A stretch of 64,000 nucleotides of DNA from Microbaculum marinum (GCF_042646165.1 NZ_JBHRTC010000015.1); one strand, 5' to 3'. Positions 17,415 through 26,487 are shown, numbered from the stretch's first letter. The notes: generated by a model from the sequence alone, not told the origin. Program-made: numbers and translations.

Positions 17415-19103
17415 ATGGCAGCCGATCGGCGCCCGGTTGCCGCGACGCGCGGCGAACAGATGTTCCCGCAGCTCGAGGCTTCCGAGATCGCCCGCATCGA
17501 GCGGTTCGGCGAACCGGTTTCGTTCGAGGCGGGCGACTACGTCACCCGGGCCGGCAGGCCGAGCACGGGCATGTTCGTCATTCTCGAGGGCGAAGTGGAA
17601 ATGCTCGAGCCGAACCTTCCGGAGCGTCCTCCGATCATCGTCCACGGCGCCGGCTCGTTCCAGGGCGAGCTCGCCACCCTGTCCGGGCGTCCCTCGCTGG
17701 TCGACGGACTCGCCCGCACGCCGGTCCGGGCTCTGCTGATCCCCACGCAGCGGCTGCGCGACCTGATGATCGCGGAAGCCGATCTCGGCGAGCGGATCAT
17801 GCGGGCGCTGATCCTGCGCCGGGTGGGCTTGCTCGAGAGCGGCGGGTCGGGGCCGGTGATCGTCGGGGTCTCCGGCGACGGCGACGTGTTGCGACTCGAG
17901 GGGTTCCTCGCCCGCAACGGCCATCCCTACCAGCTGCTCGACCCCGATCGGGACGCCGGCGCCCGGTGCCTGATCGAACGGTTCCACGTCGGCACCGAGG
18001 ACCTGCCAATCGTCGCCTGCCCGGACGGGCAGATGCTGCGCAATCCCAGCGAGCTCGAACTGTCGCGCTGCATCGGCCTGGTGCGTCCGATCGACTGCAG
18101 CCGGGTGTACGACGTCGCCATCATCGGCGCCGGCCCTGCCGGGCTTGCCGCGGCCGTCTATGCGGGATCGGAAGGCCTGTCCGCCGTGGTCCTCGAATGC
18201 CGGGCCTTCGGAGGCCAGGCAGGCGCCTCCGCGCGGATCGAGAACTACCTCGGCTTTCCCACCGGCATTTCCGGCATCGCCCTGATGGCGCGCGCGTTCA
18301 ACCAGGCCGAGAAGTTCGGCGTCGAAATGGCCATCCCCGACGAGGCCATCAGCCTCTCCGCGGATTGCGACAGCACCGGCTCGTTCCTGATCGAACTGGC
18401 GGGCGAGGAATGGGTGCGGGCGCGATCGGTGGTCCTGGCGACGGGAGCGCAGTACCGGCGCCTTGCCGTCGACGACATCGAGGCCTTCGAGGCGGCGTCG
18501 ATTCACTACTGGGCCTCGCCGATCGAGGCCCGGTTGTGCAGTTCGCAGGAGGTGGTCCTGGTGGGAGCGGGCAACTCGGCCGGGCAGGCCGCCGTCTACC
18601 TGGCCGGGCATGCGAGGAAGGTCTGGCTGCTGGCTCGCGGGCCGAATCTTTCCGCCAGCATGTCCCGCTACCTGGTCGAACGCATCGCCGCACAGCCCAA
18701 TATCGAGGTCCTGACGGAAACGGAGATTTCAGGACTCGAGGGCCACGACGGACTGCTTCAAACGGTGCGCTGGCGCCACCGGCCGTCAGGGACCGAGACG
18801 CGGCGCGAGATCCAGCACGTGTTCCTGTTCGTGGGGGCCGATCCGAACACGCACTGGCTGGCCCGTTCGGGAATCGCCCTGGACGACAGGGGATTCGTCC
18901 GGACCGGCGCCGAGGCCGGCGCAGGCCGGCTGCCGCTCGAGACGAGCCGCAGCGGCGTCTTCGCCGTCGGGGACGTCCGTTCGGGCTCCGTCAAGCGGGT
19001 CGCGGCCGCCGTCGGCGAAGGCGCCCAGGTGGTGGCGACGCTGCACGGGTACCTGGCCGACGCATCGGCCGTCACGCCGCTTGCGGCAGTGCAGAGGATC
19101 TGA
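17415..19103 (+). CDS. cNMP-binding domain fused to a thioredoxin-reductase-like flavoprotein
   Basis: Protein of 562 residues in three parts: a cyclic-nucleotide-binding jelly roll (about 17-125), a thioredoxin-fold-like linker domain without CxxC (about 147-222), and a FAD/NADPH domain pair (232-550) with GAGPAG at 238-243, the NADPH loop VGAGNSAGQA at 383-392 and the C-terminal FAVGDVRSGSVKRVAAAVGEG. The redox CxxC of true thioredoxin reductase is absent; the aligned stretch is HYWASPIEARLC (364-375). It may instead reduce a ferredoxin, flavin or partner protein. Start ATG at 17415 after GGAGG. Three bases separate it from the zinc-finger gene. Confidence 0.9.
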   Translation: MAADRRPVAATRGEQMFPQLEASEIARIERFGEPVSFEAGDYVTRAGRPSTGMFVILEGEVEMLEPNLPERPPIIVHGAGSFQGELATLSGRPSLVDGLARTPVRALLIPTQRLRDLMIAEADLGERIMRALILRRVGLLESGGSGPVIVGVSGDGDVLRLEGFLARNGHPYQLLDPDRDAGARCLIERFHVGTEDLPIVACPDGQMLRNPSELELSRCIGLVRPIDCSRVYDVAIIGAGPAGLAAAVYAGSEGLSAVVLECRAFGGQAGASARIENYLGFPTGISGIALMARAFNQAEKFGVEMAIPDEAISLSADCDSTGSFLIELAGEEWVRARSVVLATGAQYRRLAVDDIEAFEAASIHYWASPIEARLCSSQEVVLVGAGNSAGQAAVYLAGHARKVWLLARGPNLSASMSRYLVERIAAQPNIEVLTETEISGLEGHDGLLQTVRWRHRPSGTETRREIQHVFLFVGADPNTHWLARSGIALDDRGFVRTGAEAGAGRLPLETSRSGVFAVGDVRSGSVKRVAAAVGEGAQVVATLHGYLADASAVTPLAAVQRI

Positions 19104-19105
19104 CT

Positions 19106-19414
19106 ATGCCGAAGACCTGCGCCCACATTGGCACGATCCGGGACGTCACGCCGAGCGCCCGCGGCTGCGAAGAGTGTCTGAAAACCGCATCTCCCTGGGT
19201 GCACCTGCGCATCTGCCGGACCTGCGGCCACGTCGGCTGCTGCGACAGTTCGCCGAACCGGCATGCAACGAAGCATTTCCACGAAACCGGCCATCCCGTC
19301 ATCGAGGGATACGACCCGCCGGAGGGCTGGGCGTGGTGCTATGTCGACGAGGTGGTCATCGCCCTGCACGGACGCGTGACGCCGCAACTCGGCCCGATTC
19401 CGAAGTTCGTCTGA
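19106..19414 (+). CDS. UBP-type zinc finger protein
   Basis: Small protein of 102 residues. Zinc ligands follow the ZnF-UBP order: CAHIG near residue 5, GCEECLKT, HLRICRTCGHVGCCDSS, then HATKHFHETGHPVI. In eukaryotes this fold binds ubiquitin C-termini; bacterial stand-alone copies are usually found next to cNMP/thioredoxin-reductase-like genes as here. It starts two bases after the flavoprotein stop and is surely cotranscribed. A role as a partner of that flavoprotein is inferred. Confidence 0.88.
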   Translation: MPKTCAHIGTIRDVTPSARGCEECLKTASPWVHLRICRTCGHVGCCDSSPNRHATKHFHETGHPVIEGYDPPEGWAWCYVDEVVIALHGRVTPQLGPIPKFV

Positions 19415-19432
19415 GCGGCAACAGCGGTCGTC

Positions 19433-21601
19433 TCAGTCACCCGCGGGAGGGCCGACCGGCAGGGCGATGCTCATCGTGGTTCCGTCCGGGCCGCTTCCCG
19501 ATACCCACAGCCGGCCGCCATGATGCTCCATGATCGAGCGGCAGATCGAGAGCCCCATGCCCATGCCGGCGGGCTTGGTGGTGAAGAATGCCTCGAAGAT
19601 CCGCTCCTCCTCGCCGGGAGCTATCCCGCTTCCCGAATCCTCGACCTCGACGACGACCTCGCCGGCGCCATCGAGCCGCGATCGCAGGACGACCTCGCGG
19701 CGGCTGCCGCCGGCCCCGTCGATGGCGTCCATGCCGTTGACGATGAGGTTGACGATCACCTGCTGCAGCTGGATCGGGTCGCCAGATACCTCGGGAAGCG
19801 AGGACGCCAGGTCCTCCCGGACGGAGAGGTCGTGGCTCCGCAGGATCGGACGCATGAGCGCGAGCGTGTCGTCGAGCACACCGTTCACGTCCAGCGGCCG
19901 CATCTGCGGGTCCGACTTGCGGTACAGCATGCGCAGGCGCTGGATGACGTCACTGGCCCGCCTGGCGCCATTGACGATGTCCCCGACGGCGGCGCGCACC
20001 TCGTCCAGATCGGGCTCCTCGCGATCCAGCCATCGCAGGCCGACCTGGCCGTTGGTGAGGATCGCGGCGAGCGGCTGGTTCACCTCGTGGGCGATCGAGG
20101 CGGTCAGTTCGCCGAGCGTGCTGACCCGCGTCACATGCGCGAGCTCGGCCTGCAGCCGCTGCAGCCGCTCCTCCGCGTGCCGCGTGCTCGTGACGTCCAT
20201 GACAGCGCCGACGAACTCCTTGTCGCCCCGTTCGTCCTCGACGGCGTGGGCGACGACCTTGACGTACTTGACTGTCCCGTCCGGCATGGCCAGCCGGTGC
20301 TCGATATCCCAGTTGGTGTCGTCCGATATCTCCTCGATCAGGCGCGTCACCAGCGCGCGATCGTCGGGATGGGTCCGCGACACGATCCAGTCCCTGGTCG
20401 GCTCGACGCCGGGCTCCAGCTCGAAGATGCGATACATCTCGTCCGACCAGCGAATGTGGCCGCCCCCCGGCTTGAGGCCGAAGCTGCCGGTGCGGCTCAG
20501 TCTCTGCGCCTCGGCCAGGTAGGCTTCGCTCTGCCGCAGGGCTGCTTCCGCCCGCAGCCTGTCCTCGATGTCGGTTGCGGTCGCGTAGCGCTTGAGGACC
20601 TTTCCGGTCTCGTCGCGGAACGTCACCGCGCGGACCAGGTGCCAGCGAAAGGTCCCGTCGGCCTTGCGCAGGCGCACTTCGGCTTCGTAGGGGTCGCCGG
20701 TGGCAAAGGAGGCCCGCTGCAGGTCCAGTATCCCCCGAAGGTCGTCTGGGTGAACCACTTCCGCCGACCCCCCGAACAGGTGCTCTTCGGAGAAGCCCTG
20801 CTCGGCCCACCGGCCGTTGACGAAGTCGACCTTGCCGTCCGGCCACGAACTGACCACGAGGGCGGGTATCGTGTCTATCGTGGTGCGCAGCTCGTTTTCC
20901 GCGCGCAGGAGCCTCTCTTCCGCCGCCCGTCGCTCGGTGACGTCGTTGTTGGTTTCCAGGATCGCGGCGGGAGCGCCGCGCTCGTCGCGCTGAAGGCTCC
21001 AGCGGCTCGCCACGTGGACACGGCTGCCGTCACGCTTCGTCTGGACGAGTTCGCCCTCCCAGCGACCGGTTGCCAGGACCAGTCCGGTGATCTCCTCCCG
21101 GGGGAGCGGAAACGCCGTGCGCAACAGCCGGTGCGAGGACTGGCCGACCGCCTCGTCGCTCGCCCATCCGTAGAGTCCGGCGGCGCCCTCGTTCCAGTAG
21201 GTGATGGTGCCTTCGAGATCGCGCGTGAAGATCGCGTCATGGCTGACGTCGAGCAGTTCCGCGCGCTTGCGCAGCTCCAGTTCCGAACTCTGGTTCTCGA
21301 GCGCAAGCACAGTGGCCACCGCGATCGCCGAAATACTGGCGAAGGCCCTGAACAGCGGCTGGCCGACGACGTCGCCGTGCTGGACGAGAAAGCTGAAGAT
21401 CGTCAGCGAGACGCATGTCGCGGCGACGAAAATGACCTGCCGCCGGACCATGATCCGGCCGGCGATCATGACGACGAGGGCATAGAAGACCGCGACCGCA
21501 ATGCCGAGCCCGGTGAAGGTGTCCACGGCGAAGATCGCGATCGTCAGCGCCAGCGCCACGCTCATGGCAACACGCGGATGGCCGGAGATCGAGTCCTGCA
21601 A
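19433..21601 (-). CDS. membrane PAS-domain sensor histidine kinase (FixL-like)
   Basis: Sensor kinase of 722 residues. Three hydrophobic helices (about residues 12-90) anchor it; three PAS/PAC domains follow (about 110-230, 240-355, 360-480). The H-box is ASIAHEVNQPLAAIL with phospho-acceptor His505, and the ATPase domain has NLIVNGMDAI, VEDSGSGIAPGEEERIFEAFFTTK and GMGLSICRSIMEHHGG. The type is HPK4, the group of FixL. It most likely feeds the FixJ-type regulator at 24070 although three genes lie between. The start could also be Met13. PAS ligands (heme, flavin or none) cannot be judged. Confidence 0.93.
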   Translation of the reverse strand: MQDSISGHPRVAMSVALALTIAIFAVDTFTGLGIAVAVFYALVVMIAGRIMVRRQVIFVAATCVSLTIFSFLVQHGDVVGQPLFRAFASISAIAVATVLALENQSSELELRKRAELLDVSHDAIFTRDLEGTITYWNEGAAGLYGWASDEAVGQSSHRLLRTAFPLPREEITGLVLATGRWEGELVQTKRDGSRVHVASRWSLQRDERGAPAAILETNNDVTERRAAEERLLRAENELRTTIDTIPALVVSSWPDGKVDFVNGRWAEQGFSEEHLFGGSAEVVHPDDLRGILDLQRASFATGDPYEAEVRLRKADGTFRWHLVRAVTFRDETGKVLKRYATATDIEDRLRAEAALRQSEAYLAEAQRLSRTGSFGLKPGGGHIRWSDEMYRIFELEPGVEPTRDWIVSRTHPDDRALVTRLIEEISDDTNWDIEHRLAMPDGTVKYVKVVAHAVEDERGDKEFVGAVMDVTSTRHAEERLQRLQAELAHVTRVSTLGELTASIAHEVNQPLAAILTNGQVGLRWLDREEPDLDEVRAAVGDIVNGARRASDVIQRLRMLYRKSDPQMRPLDVNGVLDDTLALMRPILRSHDLSVREDLASSLPEVSGDPIQLQQVIVNLIVNGMDAIDGAGGSRREVVLRSRLDGAGEVVVEVEDSGSGIAPGEEERIFEAFFTTKPAGMGMGLSICRSIMEHHGGRLWVSGSGPDGTTMSIALPVGPPAGD

Positions 21602-21740
21602 TCGATGACGCCCCCGCTGTGAACGCGGACTGCCGGCTTCCCGCGTTCGTAGATCCCGCCTGATGGCCCGAGTTTAAATAGACAAATCGGCAACGGCGAC
21701 AACGGAGACTCATCCGGTATCGCGACCGGCAAATCCGGAT

Positions 21741-21932
21741 TCATCGTTTGGCCGACGCCAGAGCCGACCCCGCCGCCGGCCCACCCACCGGATCGGCCGT
21801 CATGTCGCTCCCGCCAATGACGTGAATGCCCGTGGAGACGACGGCGTAGCCGAGCAGCACCGAGACAAAGAACACGACAGGCGCCGCGACATGCGACGGT
21901 ATTCTCCGCCCGCCGTCCGCGGGTGTCGACAT
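21741..21932 (-). CDS. small single-span membrane protein, unknown
   Basis: Open frame of 63 codons with one clear membrane helix (APVVFFVSVLLGYAVVSTGIHVIGG starts here, residues 17-41 in the longer reading), a basic N-terminus (RRIPSHV) and an Ala/Gly-rich tail. Not recognised as a known family. It lies 28 bases after the Dps stop on the same strand, and upstream of the sensor kinase, so it may be cotranscribed with dps. The hydrophobic pattern is unlikely by chance in this base composition, but the ribosome site is weak. Confidence 0.45.
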   Translation of the reverse strand: MSTPADGGRRIPSHVAAPVVFFVSVLLGYAVVSTGIHVIGGSDMTADPVGGPAAGSALASAKR

Positions 21933-21960
21933 GGGGCGCCCCAGTCGCTTGCGGATCGGG

Positions 21961-22482
21961 TCAGCTCAGATCCCGGCGTCCCGCCTCGTACAGAAACCAG
22001 ACCCTCCGCTCGGCCTCGTCGATCCAGTTCTCGATCAGGCTGGCGGTGGCGACGTCGCCATGCTCGTCGCAGAGCCCGTGGGTTTCGCGCAGGTAGGATG
22101 CGAGCCGCATGTTGTCGTCGCGCAGTTCGGCAAGCATGTCGGAGGCGGTGACGTATTCGGCGTCGTTGTCGGCGATGCGCTGGAGCCGATGGATATGGCC
22201 GATCGAGCGCAAGGTGGTGCCGCCGAGCTTGCGCGCCCTCTCGGCGATGTCGTCGGTGGCGGCGAAGAGCTGCTCGCCCTGTTCGTCCAGCAAGAGGTGG
22301 TAGTCCCGGAAATGCGGCCCCGACATGTGCCAGTGGAAGTTCTTCGTCTTCAGGTACAGCGCGAAGACGTCGGCCAGCAGCGTCGCTAGCGCTGCGGATA
22401 CGTCCCGCGTCGCGTTGTCGCCGAGCCGGTTCGGGGTGCGCAGCGGCGCCTTCTGCCGCGTCTTGCCAACCGCCTTGTCCAT
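21961..22482 (-). CDS. dps: Dps-family ferritin-like protein
   Basis: Mini-ferritin of 173 residues that oxidises Fe(II) with peroxide and protects DNA. The inter-subunit ferroxidase site is present: KTKNFHWHMSGPHFRDYHLLLDEQGE begins near residue 52 (His, His, Asp, Glu ligands), and the Dps C-terminal helix contains ATASLIENWIDEAERRVWFL. The basic N-terminal tail (KAVGKTRQKAPLRTP) could bind DNA. Start is the ATG at 22482; an earlier frame extension is unconserved. Fits a stress-response island. Confidence 0.92.
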   Translation of the reverse strand: MDKAVGKTRQKAPLRTPNRLGDNATRDVSAALATLLADVFALYLKTKNFHWHMSGPHFRDYHLLLDEQGEQLFAATDDIAERARKLGGTTLRSIGHIHRLQRIADNDAEYVTASDMLAELRDDNMRLASYLRETHGLCDEHGDVATASLIENWIDEAERRVWFLYEAGRRDLS

Positions 22483-22596
22483 CGTAGTTCTCCCGGATGT
22501 TTCAGAATGTCGCGAATTGCGTGAGTGCGGTCGCCGTCGACCGGCGGGCGGCATGCCGGCGACCGCTTGCCTCGGCTGGAGCTTCGCAGATGTCGG

Positions 22597-23457
22597 TCAG
22601 GCGGCCCGCGCCGTGGTCGTGGCCGACTTCGCCTTGCCGGTCCGGATGAACGACAGCAGGTCTTCGTTGACCTTCTCCTTCATCGTCGTGCACATGCCGT
22701 GCGGACCGCCCTCGTAGACGACGAGCTGGGCGTCGGGGACGAGCCCGGCGGACCGGTAGGCCGCCGCGGCGATCGGCACGATCTGGTCGTCGTCTCCGTG
22801 CAGGATGAGGGTGGGCACGTCGAACGCCTTCAGGTCCTCGGTGAAATCGGTTTCCGAGAACGCCCGCACGCAGTCGTACGTGCCCTTGATGCCGGCGAGG
22901 GAACCCTGCAGCCAGAAGGACTCGAGGACGCCTTGGGATACCTTCGCGCCCGGCCTGTTGGCGCCGAAGAACGGCACGGCGCAATCCTTCCAGAACTGCG
23001 AACGGTCGGCGAGCAGGGCGTTGCGGATATCGTCGAATGCCTTCATCGGCGTTCCGTGCGGATTGGAGGGGGTCTGCAGCATGAGCGGCGGGACCGCGGC
23101 GATCAGCACCGCCTTTGCGACGCGGGCGGTGCCGTGCCGGCCGATGTAGCGGGCAATCTCGCCGCCGCCCATCGAATGGGAAACCAGGACGACGTCGTTC
23201 AGGTCGAGCCTTTCGATGAGTGCCGCCAGATCGTCGGCGAACGTGTCGTAGTCGTATCCGCTCCACGGCTGCCCGGAGCGGCCGTGGCCACGCCGGTCGT
23301 GGGCGATGCAGCGATAGCCCGCCGAGGCCAGGAACATCATCTGGTCCTCGAATGCGTCGGCGCTCAGCGGCCAGCCATGGCTGAACACCACCGGCTGACC
23401 GGATCCCCAGTCCTTGTAGTAGATCATGGTTCCGTCGTTGACTTCGATCGTCGGCAT
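22597..23457 (-). CDS. alpha/beta hydrolase, non-heme chloroperoxidase type
   Basis: Cytoplasmic hydrolase of 286 residues. The triad is Ser in VSHSMGGGE, Asp in LHGDDDQIVP and His in GGPHGMC; the N-terminal DGTMIYYKDWGSGQPVVFSHG is typical of the cofactor-free haloperoxidase/arylesterase group. The start has a GGGAGGTCGG ribosome site seven bases before the ATG. The C-terminal SATTTARAA tail is variable. It is divergent from the FixJ-type regulator gene across a 612-base spacer that holds a TACG-N2-CGTA palindrome. Confidence 0.92.
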   Translation of the reverse strand: MPTIEVNDGTMIYYKDWGSGQPVVFSHGWPLSADAFEDQMMFLASAGYRCIAHDRRGHGRSGQPWSGYDYDTFADDLAALIERLDLNDVVLVSHSMGGGEIARYIGRHGTARVAKAVLIAAVPPLMLQTPSNPHGTPMKAFDDIRNALLADRSQFWKDCAVPFFGANRPGAKVSQGVLESFWLQGSLAGIKGTYDCVRAFSETDFTEDLKAFDVPTLILHGDDDQIVPIAAAAYRSAGLVPDAQLVVYEGGPHGMCTTMKEKVNEDLLSFIRTGKAKSATTTARAA

Positions 23458-23613
23458 GTCCCGACCTCCCGTTTGCTGCGTTCCTGATGCCGGGAGCCCT
23501 TGCGGTTCCCGGTCAAAGGTCGCCGGCCGCCCGGGGCAGGCCCCGTCCGGACTGGCAGGCCGATCATCGCGATCGCTCCGCCGCCATCCAATCGGACGTT
23601 GGGCTGGCCGATA

Positions 23614-23627
23614 CCTACGTCCGTATG
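23614..23627. promoter_or_regulatory. imperfect match to the CATACC-N2-GGTATG palindrome
   Basis: CCTACGTCCGTATG contains the inverted repeat TACG-TC-CGTA and agrees with the 17307 site at 10 of 14 positions. It lies about 157 bases upstream of the chloroperoxidase-type hydrolase gene. Weaker than the other two sites. Confidence 0.4.
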
Positions 23628-23730
23628 ATCGGGGACGACGCAGCCCGGCGTTCGGCGGACGGAGCGGAAGCGGTGAGGGGCCGACGGAAAAGCGGGCCGG
23701 CGGCACGCGGTTCACCGGCCCATCAGTGTC

Positions 23731-23763
23731 GGCCGACCCCGGCGGGGGGAACCGGGGTCGGCC
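23731..23763. repeat. GC-rich hairpin, 12-bp perfect arms
   Basis: GGCCGACCCCGG (23731-23742) and CCGGGGTCGGCC (23752-23763) are perfect complements with a nine-base loop. There is no T-run on either side and the flanking genes diverge, so it is not an ordinary terminator. It could act in an untranslated leader. Confidence 0.6.
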
Positions 23764-24069
23764 GTCATCGGTCGCGGGGCGCTGGGGGAGGCGCGGTGAG
23801 GCGACCGGAAGGAAATCGCACCTTCGACGTCTCGACGGGGTCTCCGCGGCGCGGTGCCGTGGTTTGGACACGTCGATCGATCTGCACGCTACCTGGTTGC
23901 GGCTGTGCGTTCTCGCCCTCGCTTGCGCCAAACCGGCCGAAATTGCTGCAAGCAGGCAGGAGGTCGCTGCAAACGGACGGGCCCCGCCCCGTAGGCGCTT
24001 CCGCACGCTCGGCGTGCCGTGCTCTAATCCCTCATCGATACCGTATCGCGGGCGGGCAGGAGAGGTGGG

Positions 24070-24693
24070 ATGACGTCGGAGGACAGCGTCGTCATAGTCG
24101 TCGAGGACGACGTCGATTTTCGCGAGGCGCTTCTGCGCCTGTTCCGATCCGTCGGAATGGCGGCGCTTGCGTTCGGCTCGGCCAGGGAACTGCTGGAAAG
24201 CACGCTTCCCGACGTGCCGGCCTGCCTCGTGCTGGACGTCAGGCTGCCCGGCTCGAGCGGCCTCGACATCCAGCGCGACCTGGCCGAGGCGGGGAGGCAT
24301 ATCCCGGTCGTCTTCATGACCGGGCACGGGGACATCCCGATGACGGTTCGCGCGATGAAGGCCGGCGCGGTCGATTTCCTGTCCAAGCCGTTTCGCGACC
24401 AGGACATGCTCGATGCGGTCATGGCCGCCATCGAAAGCGACCGGACCCGGCGCCAACGGGACCTCGCCGACGCGCAGCTGCGCGCCCGCTACGATGCCCT
24501 CAGCCCGCGCGAGCGGGAGGTCATGACCTACGTGACCACCGGCCTGATGAACAAGCAGGTCGCCGGGGAGATGGGCCTCAGCGAGATCACCGTGAAGATC
24601 CATCGCGGCAACGCGATGAAGAAGATGAAGGCGCGATCTCTCGCCGAGCTGGTGAAGATGGCCGAAGCGCTCGGAGTTTCGGGGGGGCGGTAG
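24070..24693 (+). CDS. FixJ-family two-component response regulator
   Basis: Regulator of 207 residues: receiver domain with acidic pair VEDD (11-14), phospho-acceptor Asp56 in LVLDVRLPG, Thr in VVFMTGHGD and Lys in FLSKPF; then a LuxR-type HTH with LSPREREVMTYVTTGLMNKQ and VKIHRGNAMKKMKA. Probable partner of the PAS kinase encoded at 19433-21601. Start ATG follows GGCAGGAGAGG, a strong ribosome site. It probably binds the palindromes found in this island, as FixJ-type proteins usually recognise short inverted repeats. Confidence 0.93.
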   Translation: MTSEDSVVIVVEDDVDFREALLRLFRSVGMAALAFGSARELLESTLPDVPACLVLDVRLPGSSGLDIQRDLAEAGRHIPVVFMTGHGDIPMTVRAMKAGAVDFLSKPFRDQDMLDAVMAAIESDRTRRQRDLADAQLRARYDALSPREREVMTYVTTGLMNKQVAGEMGLSEITVKIHRGNAMKKMKARSLAELVKMAEALGVSGGR

Positions 24694-24816
24694 GTGCAAA
24701 CCTATGTATAATACATTCTGCAGGGATCGCGGTTCAGGTTGGGCTGCGGCCATCGGGCCGGACAGGGCCGGCGCCGACCCCGATCGGGCCGCCTGCATTC
24801 GCCAAGGAACAGTACC

Positions 24817-25206
24817 CTGAGTGACCTACCGATTGTCTCGGTCGTCGATGACGACGACGCCGTGCGCATCGCCACGACGAAGCTGCTTAGACTGCATGAC
24901 TTTTCAGCGCATGCGTTCTCTTCCGCAGAGGAACTGCTCGAGTCGCCGCGGGCGCTCGATTCGGATTGCCTCGTCACCGACGTCAGGATGCCGGGAATGA
25001 GCGGCGTCGAACTGCAATGCCGGCTGCAGGAGCTCGGGCGCCGGATTCCGGTCGTCTTCGTCACGGCGTTTCCCGACAGGAACCTCGAAGCCAGGGCCGA
25101 ACAGCTCGGCGCCATCTGCGTGCTCACCAAACCGTTCGACGCCGATGCGCTTGTCGACTGCCTGAGAACGGCGCTGTCGCCGACCGCGGACTCCCCCGAG
25201 TCCTGA
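24817..25206 (+). CDS. stand-alone receiver-domain response regulator
   Basis: Single receiver domain of about 129 residues with no output domain: acidic cluster VVDDDDAVR (9-17), Asp55 in LVTDVRMPGMSG, Thr in VVFVTAFPD and Lys in VLTKPFD. There is no ATG, GTG or TTG close to the domain start. A CTG at 24817 preceded by AAGGAA at seven bases is the most natural start; the TTG at 24739 would add 26 unconserved residues. It may compete with the FixJ-type regulator for phosphate from the same kinase. Confidence 0.85.
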   Translation: MSDLPIVSVVDDDDAVRIATTKLLRLHDFSAHAFSSAEELLESPRALDSDCLVTDVRMPGMSGVELQCRLQELGRRIPVVFVTAFPDRNLEARAEQLGAICVLTKPFDADALVDCLRTALSPTADSPES

Positions 25207-25407
25207 CGGCGGCGCGACCCGCCGCTTCGATCGCCCGGCCCAAACGAAGGTATGGGCGGAAGAGACCAACACACTAGCCCGTCCTACCTGCGTTCGATGG
25301 AGCCCGGCGGCACCGGCTTCCTAAGCTTGCTGCATCGCACGGACGGCCGAGAGCGCGCACGCATCCGGCCTCCGCCCGCTGGCTCCCGAACCGGACGGTG
25401 CAAAAGC

Positions 25408-26427
25408 ATGTTGACCAACGCCCCTGCCTCGCAAGCCAATCCCGCTGCCATCCTCGACAGATTCGCGGCCCGGCCGGAATGGCCGGCGGCCGGTAGCCCG
25501 CCTGCGGGCAGGCCATACGGTAACCGTACGGCAGGTGCGGCCGTCGTGCCGGCGAGCGACGGGCCATGCGTCGAGATCGACTCCACCGGCGATGTCCTGC
25601 GCCACCGCCGGAAGTGGATCGGCATGGCCGCCGAATCGATCGAAGCCGAGACCGGCGCCTTCCTGCAGTTTGCATATTCGGGCGACCATCATCTTCTGGT
25701 CGTCCACGAACGCACCGAGCGTGCGGCCGGGACCTCGAGCATCGGATCCGGCCCCGTCTCGGACCTGCGCACCTGCACGCAGAAGCTGACATTCGTCCCG
25801 GCCGGCTCGTGCTACCGCGAAACGCTCGATCTGCGCGCTCCGGCGCGCCTGTTGTTCTTCCACTTCGACCTCGTCCGACTGGGCCGCAGGCACGGACACC
25901 GGATGGACACCACGACGCTGGCGCCGCAGCTCTTCTTCGAACGTCCGACGCTGCTCGACACGGCCCTCAAGCTGAAGGCGCTCGTCGACGAGCAGGACCG
26001 GATCCAGGAGCTCTACTCGGAGGCGTTGGCCACGGTCCTCGTGCACGAGCTGGTGGCGCATTTCCGCGGCCTCAGGCTGGCCAGGCAGCCGGCCCGCGGC
26101 GGCCTCGCGGCCTGGCAGGAACGCGCGGTGCGCGAATACGTCGACGCCCATCTGGACGAACAGATCCCGTTGTCGACGCTGGCCGGGATCGCGCGGCTCA
26201 GCCAGTACCATTTCTGCCGCGCCTTCAAGCGGTCCTTCGGACTGCCGCCGCACCGCTATCACATGCAGCGGCGAATCGACCACGCCAAGGCCCTGCTGAA
26301 GCAGCGCACCCATTCGGTCACCGATATCGGGCTGATGGTCGGCTACAGCGAGACGAGCTCCTTCACGGCGGCCTTTCGCAAGGCCGCCGGTACGACCCCG
26401 AGCGCCTACCAGCGGCGGCTCGCCTAG
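25408..26427 (+). CDS. AraC family transcriptional regulator
   Basis: Regulator of 339 residues. The C-terminal double HTH is complete: DEQIPLSTLAGIARLSQYHFCRAFKRSFG and HSVTDIGLMVGYSETSSFTAAFRKAAGTTPSAY. The N-terminal half is a cupin-like sensor (FVPAGSCYRETLDL) of unknown ligand. The ATG at 25408 is chosen; in-frame ATGs at 25252 and 25297 add Arg/Pro-rich sequence unlike a domain. The SDR gene starts 60 bases downstream on the same strand and is the likely target, with the broken SDR. Confidence 0.9.
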   Translation: MLTNAPASQANPAAILDRFAARPEWPAAGSPPAGRPYGNRTAGAAVVPASDGPCVEIDSTGDVLRHRRKWIGMAAESIEAETGAFLQFAYSGDHHLLVVHERTERAAGTSSIGSGPVSDLRTCTQKLTFVPAGSCYRETLDLRAPARLLFFHFDLVRLGRRHGHRMDTTTLAPQLFFERPTLLDTALKLKALVDEQDRIQELYSEALATVLVHELVAHFRGLRLARQPARGGLAAWQERAVREYVDAHLDEQIPLSTLAGIARLSQYHFCRAFKRSFGLPPHRYHMQRRIDHAKALLKQRTHSVTDIGLMVGYSETSSFTAAFRKAAGTTPSAYQRRLA

Positions 26428-26487
26428 CCGGCTCGCGCGGAAGCCGCGGCCGTATTTCCCGGAATTTGCGCGAAAGGAACACCAGGC

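Larger units (their letters stand above)
23458..24069. other. 612-base divergent spacer without a gene
   Basis: No convincing coding frame. It holds the TACG-N2-CGTA repeat (23616-23625) nearer the hydrolase gene and a strong GC hairpin (23731-23763). The half next to the FixJ-type gene has lower G+C, as expected for a promoter. Nothing resembling a tRNA or a known small RNA was seen. Confidence 0.6.

Noticed and set aside
16020..19103. A single open frame of over 1000 codons
   Set aside because: Its first half is the wrong frame of the metallo-beta-lactamase-fold gene; only the part from 17415 is coding.
19520..21622. A 700-codon frame opposite the histidine kinase
   Set aside because: Shadow frame typical of high-GC coding DNA; the opposite strand has full PAS and kinase motifs.
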